Source: an uncultured Eubacteriales bacterium (GTDB lineage Bacteria > Bacillota > Clostridia > Oscillospirales > Oscillospiraceae). Taken from it: DNA of 23,102 bases. The notes under the pieces were generated by a model, which saw only the letters and a list, made by a program, of their open reading frames with translations, was not told where the DNA came from and did not search any database. A program made the position numbers and the translations under genes. Below are positions 21,106-23,102 of this stretch, in pieces (within the stretch, counting starts at the first letter, position 1; every line of letters begins with the position of its first letter). The stretch covers positions 1 through 23,102 of the forward strand of contig CABUJV010000031.1 of assembly GCA_902492005.1 (NCBI GenBank), given 5' to 3'.

Positions 21106-22485
21106 GTGGAGAGAGAGAAATTCGCGTCCCGGCTGGGCTTTATTTTGATCTCGGCCGGCTGCGCCATTGGTCTGGGGAACGTGTGGCGCTTCCCTTTCAT
21201 CACCGGAAAATACGGCGGAGCGGCCTTTGTGCTGGTCTATCTGGCCTTCCTGATCATCCTGGGCCTGCCCATCATGGTGATGGAGTTCGCCGTGGGCCGG
21301 GCCAGCCAGAAGTCGGCCGCCCTCAGCTTCAACGTGCTGGAGCCCAGGGGGACCAAATGGCACCTGTACCGCTACGGCGCCATGGCGGGCAACTACCTGC
21401 TGATGATGTTCTACACCACCGTGGGCGGCTGGATGCTGGCCTACGTCTGCAAGATGTTTCTGGGCGAGTTCCAGGGGATGGACTCCGGCGCCGTCACCGG
21501 CGTCTTTTTCGACATGCTGGCCCAGCCCGGCCCCATGATCGGCTGGATGCTGGCGGTCACCCTGCTGGGATTCGGCATCTGTTCCCTGGGACTGCAAAAG
21601 GGCGTGGAGCGGATCACCAAGGGGATGATGACCTGCCTGCTTCTGCTTATGCTGGCGCTGGTGGTCCGCAGCGTCACGCTGGACGGGGCGATGGAGGGCC
21701 TGCGGTTCTATCTGGTGCCGGACTTCCACAATCTGCTTTACAACGCCGAGGGCAGCTTCATTTTGGGCGCGGCCATCTACGACGCCATGAGCCAGGCCTT
21801 CTTCACCCTGAGCCTGGGCATCGGCGCCCTGGCAATTTTCGGAAGCTACATCGGCCGGGAGCGCTCCCTCACCGGCGAGGCCATCAGCGTCGGGGTGCTG
21901 GACACCTTTGTGGCCCTCATCGCTGGGCTCATCATCTTTCCCGCCTGCTTTGCCTTCGGGGTGCAGCCCGACCAGGGAGTGGGCCTGGTGTTCATGACCC
22001 TGCCCAACGTGTTCAACCAGATGCCGCTGGGTAATGTGTGGGGCGGGCTGTTCTTCCTGTTCCTGTCCTTTGCCGCCCTGTCCACCATCATCGCCGTGTT
22101 TGAAAACATCGTGGCTTTCGCCATGGACCTGGGCTGGAGCCGGAAAAAGGCCATCGTGGTCAACGGCGCGGCGCTGGTCCTGCTGTCCCTGCCCTGCGTA
22201 CTGGGCTTTAACGTCTGGAGCGGCGTTACCACCCCGGTGGGCAACATCCAGGACCTGGAGGACTTCATCGTCTCCAACAACCTGCTGCCCCTGGGCTCGC
22301 TGGTGTATCTGCTGTTCTGCACCTCCCGCCGGGGCTGGGGCTGGAAGAGCTTCATCGAAGAGGCCGACGCCGGGCAGGGCGTGAAGTTTCCCAAGTGGGC
22401 CCGGGTATATGTCAGCCGCATCCTGCCCATCATCGTGCTGGTCATCTTTATCACGGGCTACTATCAGAAGTTTTTTGCAAAATAA
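21106..22485 (+). CDS. Sodium-dependent transporter, NSS (SLC6) family
   Basis: 459 residues with about 11-12 membrane segments, the size of bacterial NSS transporters such as MhsT and LeuT. These move amino acids or related compounds into the cell with sodium. The first helix contains the family signature AGCAIGLGNVWRFPFITGKY, whose unwound part binds sodium and substrate. A second functional helix has SQAFFTLSLGIGALAIFGSY. The substrate cannot be told from sequence; aromatic or branched amino acids are common in relatives. The GTG at 21106 has GGAGGA six bases before it. It lies between rnc and smc, genes that are usually adjacent, so it has probably been inserted into this cluster. Base composition is like its neighbours. 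A strong terminator follows. Confidence 0.95.
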   Translation: MEREKFASRLGFILISAGCAIGLGNVWRFPFITGKYGGAAFVLVYLAFLIILGLPIMVMEFAVGRASQKSAALSFNVLEPRGTKWHLYRYGAMAGNYLLMMFYTTVGGWMLAYVCKMFLGEFQGMDSGAVTGVFFDMLAQPGPMIGWMLAVTLLGFGICSLGLQKGVERITKGMMTCLLLLMLALVVRSVTLDGAMEGLRFYLVPDFHNLLYNAEGSFILGAAIYDAMSQAFFTLSLGIGALAIFGSYIGRERSLTGEAISVGVLDTFVALIAGLIIFPACFAFGVQPDQGVGLVFMTLPNVFNQMPLGNVWGGLFFLFLSFAALSTIIAVFENIVAFAMDLGWSRKKAIVVNGAALVLLSLPCVLGFNVWSGVTTPVGNIQDLEDFIVSNNLLPLGSLVYLLFCTSRRGWGWKSFIEEADAGQGVKFPKWARVYVSRILPIIVLVIFITGYYQKFFAK

Positions 22486-22498
22486 GGGATGTGCGCCC

Positions 22499-22531
22499 GG
22501 GGGCGGACTGCTTCGGCGGTCCGTCCCCTTT
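22499..22531 (+). terminator. Terminator with UUCG loop after the NSS transporter gene
   Basis: A 13-bp stem (22499-22511 with 22516-22528, including two G-U pairs) is closed by a very stable C(TTCG)G loop and followed by TTT. It ends 16 bases before the smc promoter. Confidence 0.83.
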
Positions 22532-22546
22532 CTGCGGGCAAAAGAT

Positions 22547-22575
22547 TTGCAAACCCCTGTAAAACTTGGTATAAT
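22547..22575 (+). promoter_or_regulatory. Sigma-A promoter of smc
   Basis: TTGCAA (22547-22552) and a perfect TATAAT (22570-22575) are 17 bp apart. The transcript should start near 22582, about 32 bases before the smc start. This makes smc independent of rnc. Confidence 0.85.
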
Positions 22576-22613
22576 ACAGTATTCATAGCCTTACAGACAG
22601 GCAGGTGTAGCAT

Positions 22614-23102
22614 TTGTACTTAAAGGCGCTGGAAATCCAGGGATTCAAATCCTTTCCCGATAAGACAGTTCTCACCTTCGACCAGGATATCACCGCCATC
22701 GTGGGTCCCAACGGCAGCGGAAAATCCAACATTTCCGACGCCATCCGCTGGGTCATGGGGGAGCAGTCCACCAAGGCCCTCCGGGGCGGCAAGATGGAGG
22801 ACGTCATCTTCGGCGGCACCCAGCGGCGCAAGCAGTTGGGCTTTGCGGAGGTCTCCCTGGTGCTGGACAACTCGGGCCGCCTCTTCGACATGGAGGAGAG
22901 CGAGGTCATGGTCACCCGGCGGTACTACCGCTCGGGGGAGAGCGAATACTTCATCAACCGCCACGCCGTCCGGCTCCGGGACGTCAACGAGCTGTTCATG
23001 GACACCGGCCTGGGCCGGGAGGGCTACTCCATCATCGGCCAGGGCAAGATCGACGAGATCCTGTCCGTCAAGAGCGCCGACCGCCGGGAGGTCTTTGAGG
23101 AG
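22614..23102 (+). CDS. smc: Chromosome segregation protein SMC, N-terminal part (cut by window end)
   Basis: The first 163 codons of a gene that normally encodes about 1,150-1,200 residues; the frame is open to the last base. SMC dimers organise and compact the chromosome. The N terminus YLKALEIQGFKSFPDKT and the Walker A motif IVGPNGSGKSN (about 29-39) are diagnostic, followed by DAIRWVMGEQSTKALRGG and the later GYSIIGQGKIDEIL (Q-loop side of the head). The start is TTG at 22614, since no ATG or GTG fits before the conserved YLKALEI. AGGTG lies about seven bases upstream, a modest ribosome site. The promoter at 22547 serves it directly. Confidence 0.97.
   Translation, partial: MYLKALEIQGFKSFPDKTVLTFDQDITAIVGPNGSGKSNISDAIRWVMGEQSTKALRGGKMEDVIFGGTQRRKQLGFAEVSLVLDNSGRLFDMEESEVMVTRRYYRSGESEYFINRHAVRLRDVNELFMDTGLGREGYSIIGQGKIDEILSVKSADRREVFEE

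Noticed and set aside
1..23102. Mobile elements, CRISPR arrays, tRNA/rRNA genes, defence islands or biosynthetic clusters
   Set aside because: No transposase, integrase, spaced direct repeats, tRNA-like folds or such enzymes were seen. Gene content is housekeeping throughout, with tight spacing.

Overview
This 23.1-kb window looks like ordinary chromosome from a GC-rich member of the class Clostridia. The best guess is Oscillospirales, in or near the Flavonifractor / Lawsonibacter / Intestinimonas group. I base this on gene content and order (ftsE-ftsX-M23-S41, greA-lysS, dprA-topA-trmFO, plsX-acpP-rnc-smc), the folate-dependent TrmFO, strong Shine-Dalgarno (SD) sites, frequent GTG and TTG starts, consensus sigma-A promoters, and strong G+C bias in third codon positions. 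The taxon is inference; no rRNA gene is present to confirm it.

Layout. 1-91 is the end of tuf (EF-Tu), closed by a textbook terminator. An MscS-type channel follows (175-1023). A small DUF4830-type membrane-anchored protein lies on the minus strand (1060-1542) and is divergent from an RsuA-type pseudouridine synthase (1640-2383). 2516-3607 is a PucR/CdaR-type regulator with its own strong promoter and a 14-bp palindrome in its leader. 3758-7886 is a cell-wall module: ftsE, ftsX, a coiled-coil M23 peptidase and an S41 (Ctp) protease. 7985-8686 encodes a protein I do not recognise. 8837-10866 is greA-lysS. 10989-13037 is a potassium uptake pair (TrkH/KtrB and TrkA/KtrA types). 13049-13804 is a SpoU/TrmH RNA methyltransferase. 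13825-18766 is dprA-topA-trmFO. 18804-22485 holds plsX, acpP, rnc and a sodium:neurotransmitter symporter (NSS) family transporter. 22614-23102 is the start of smc.

How the genes work together. FtsE/FtsX form an ABC-type complex that in other bacteria switches on a peptidoglycan hydrolase carrying a coiled coil. Here the probable partner is encoded immediately downstream and keeps all visible zinc and catalytic residues. TrkH and TrkA form a potassium channel and its nucleotide-binding gate. TopA, DprA, RNase III and SMC serve DNA topology, DNA processing, RNA processing and chromosome organisation. PlsX and AcpP serve phospholipid and fatty acid synthesis. RsuA, SpoU and TrmFO modify RNA. 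All genes except the DUF4830 gene are on the plus strand.

Regulation. Five sigma-A promoters with a 17-bp spacer and near-consensus hexamers can be read directly: before the PucR-type gene, ftsE, greA, acpP and smc. A sixth lies inside the dprA coding sequence, about 270 bp upstream of topA. Several strong terminators separate the units.

I found no mobile element, CRISPR array, tRNA or rRNA gene, prophage, or defence or biosynthetic system, and no clear new system. The best leads are modest: the intragenic promoter before topA, the PucR leader palindrome, the greA leader hairpin, the catalytically complete M23 partner of FtsEX, the unknown gene with a start-site inverted repeat, and a transporter gene splitting the usual rnc-smc pair.
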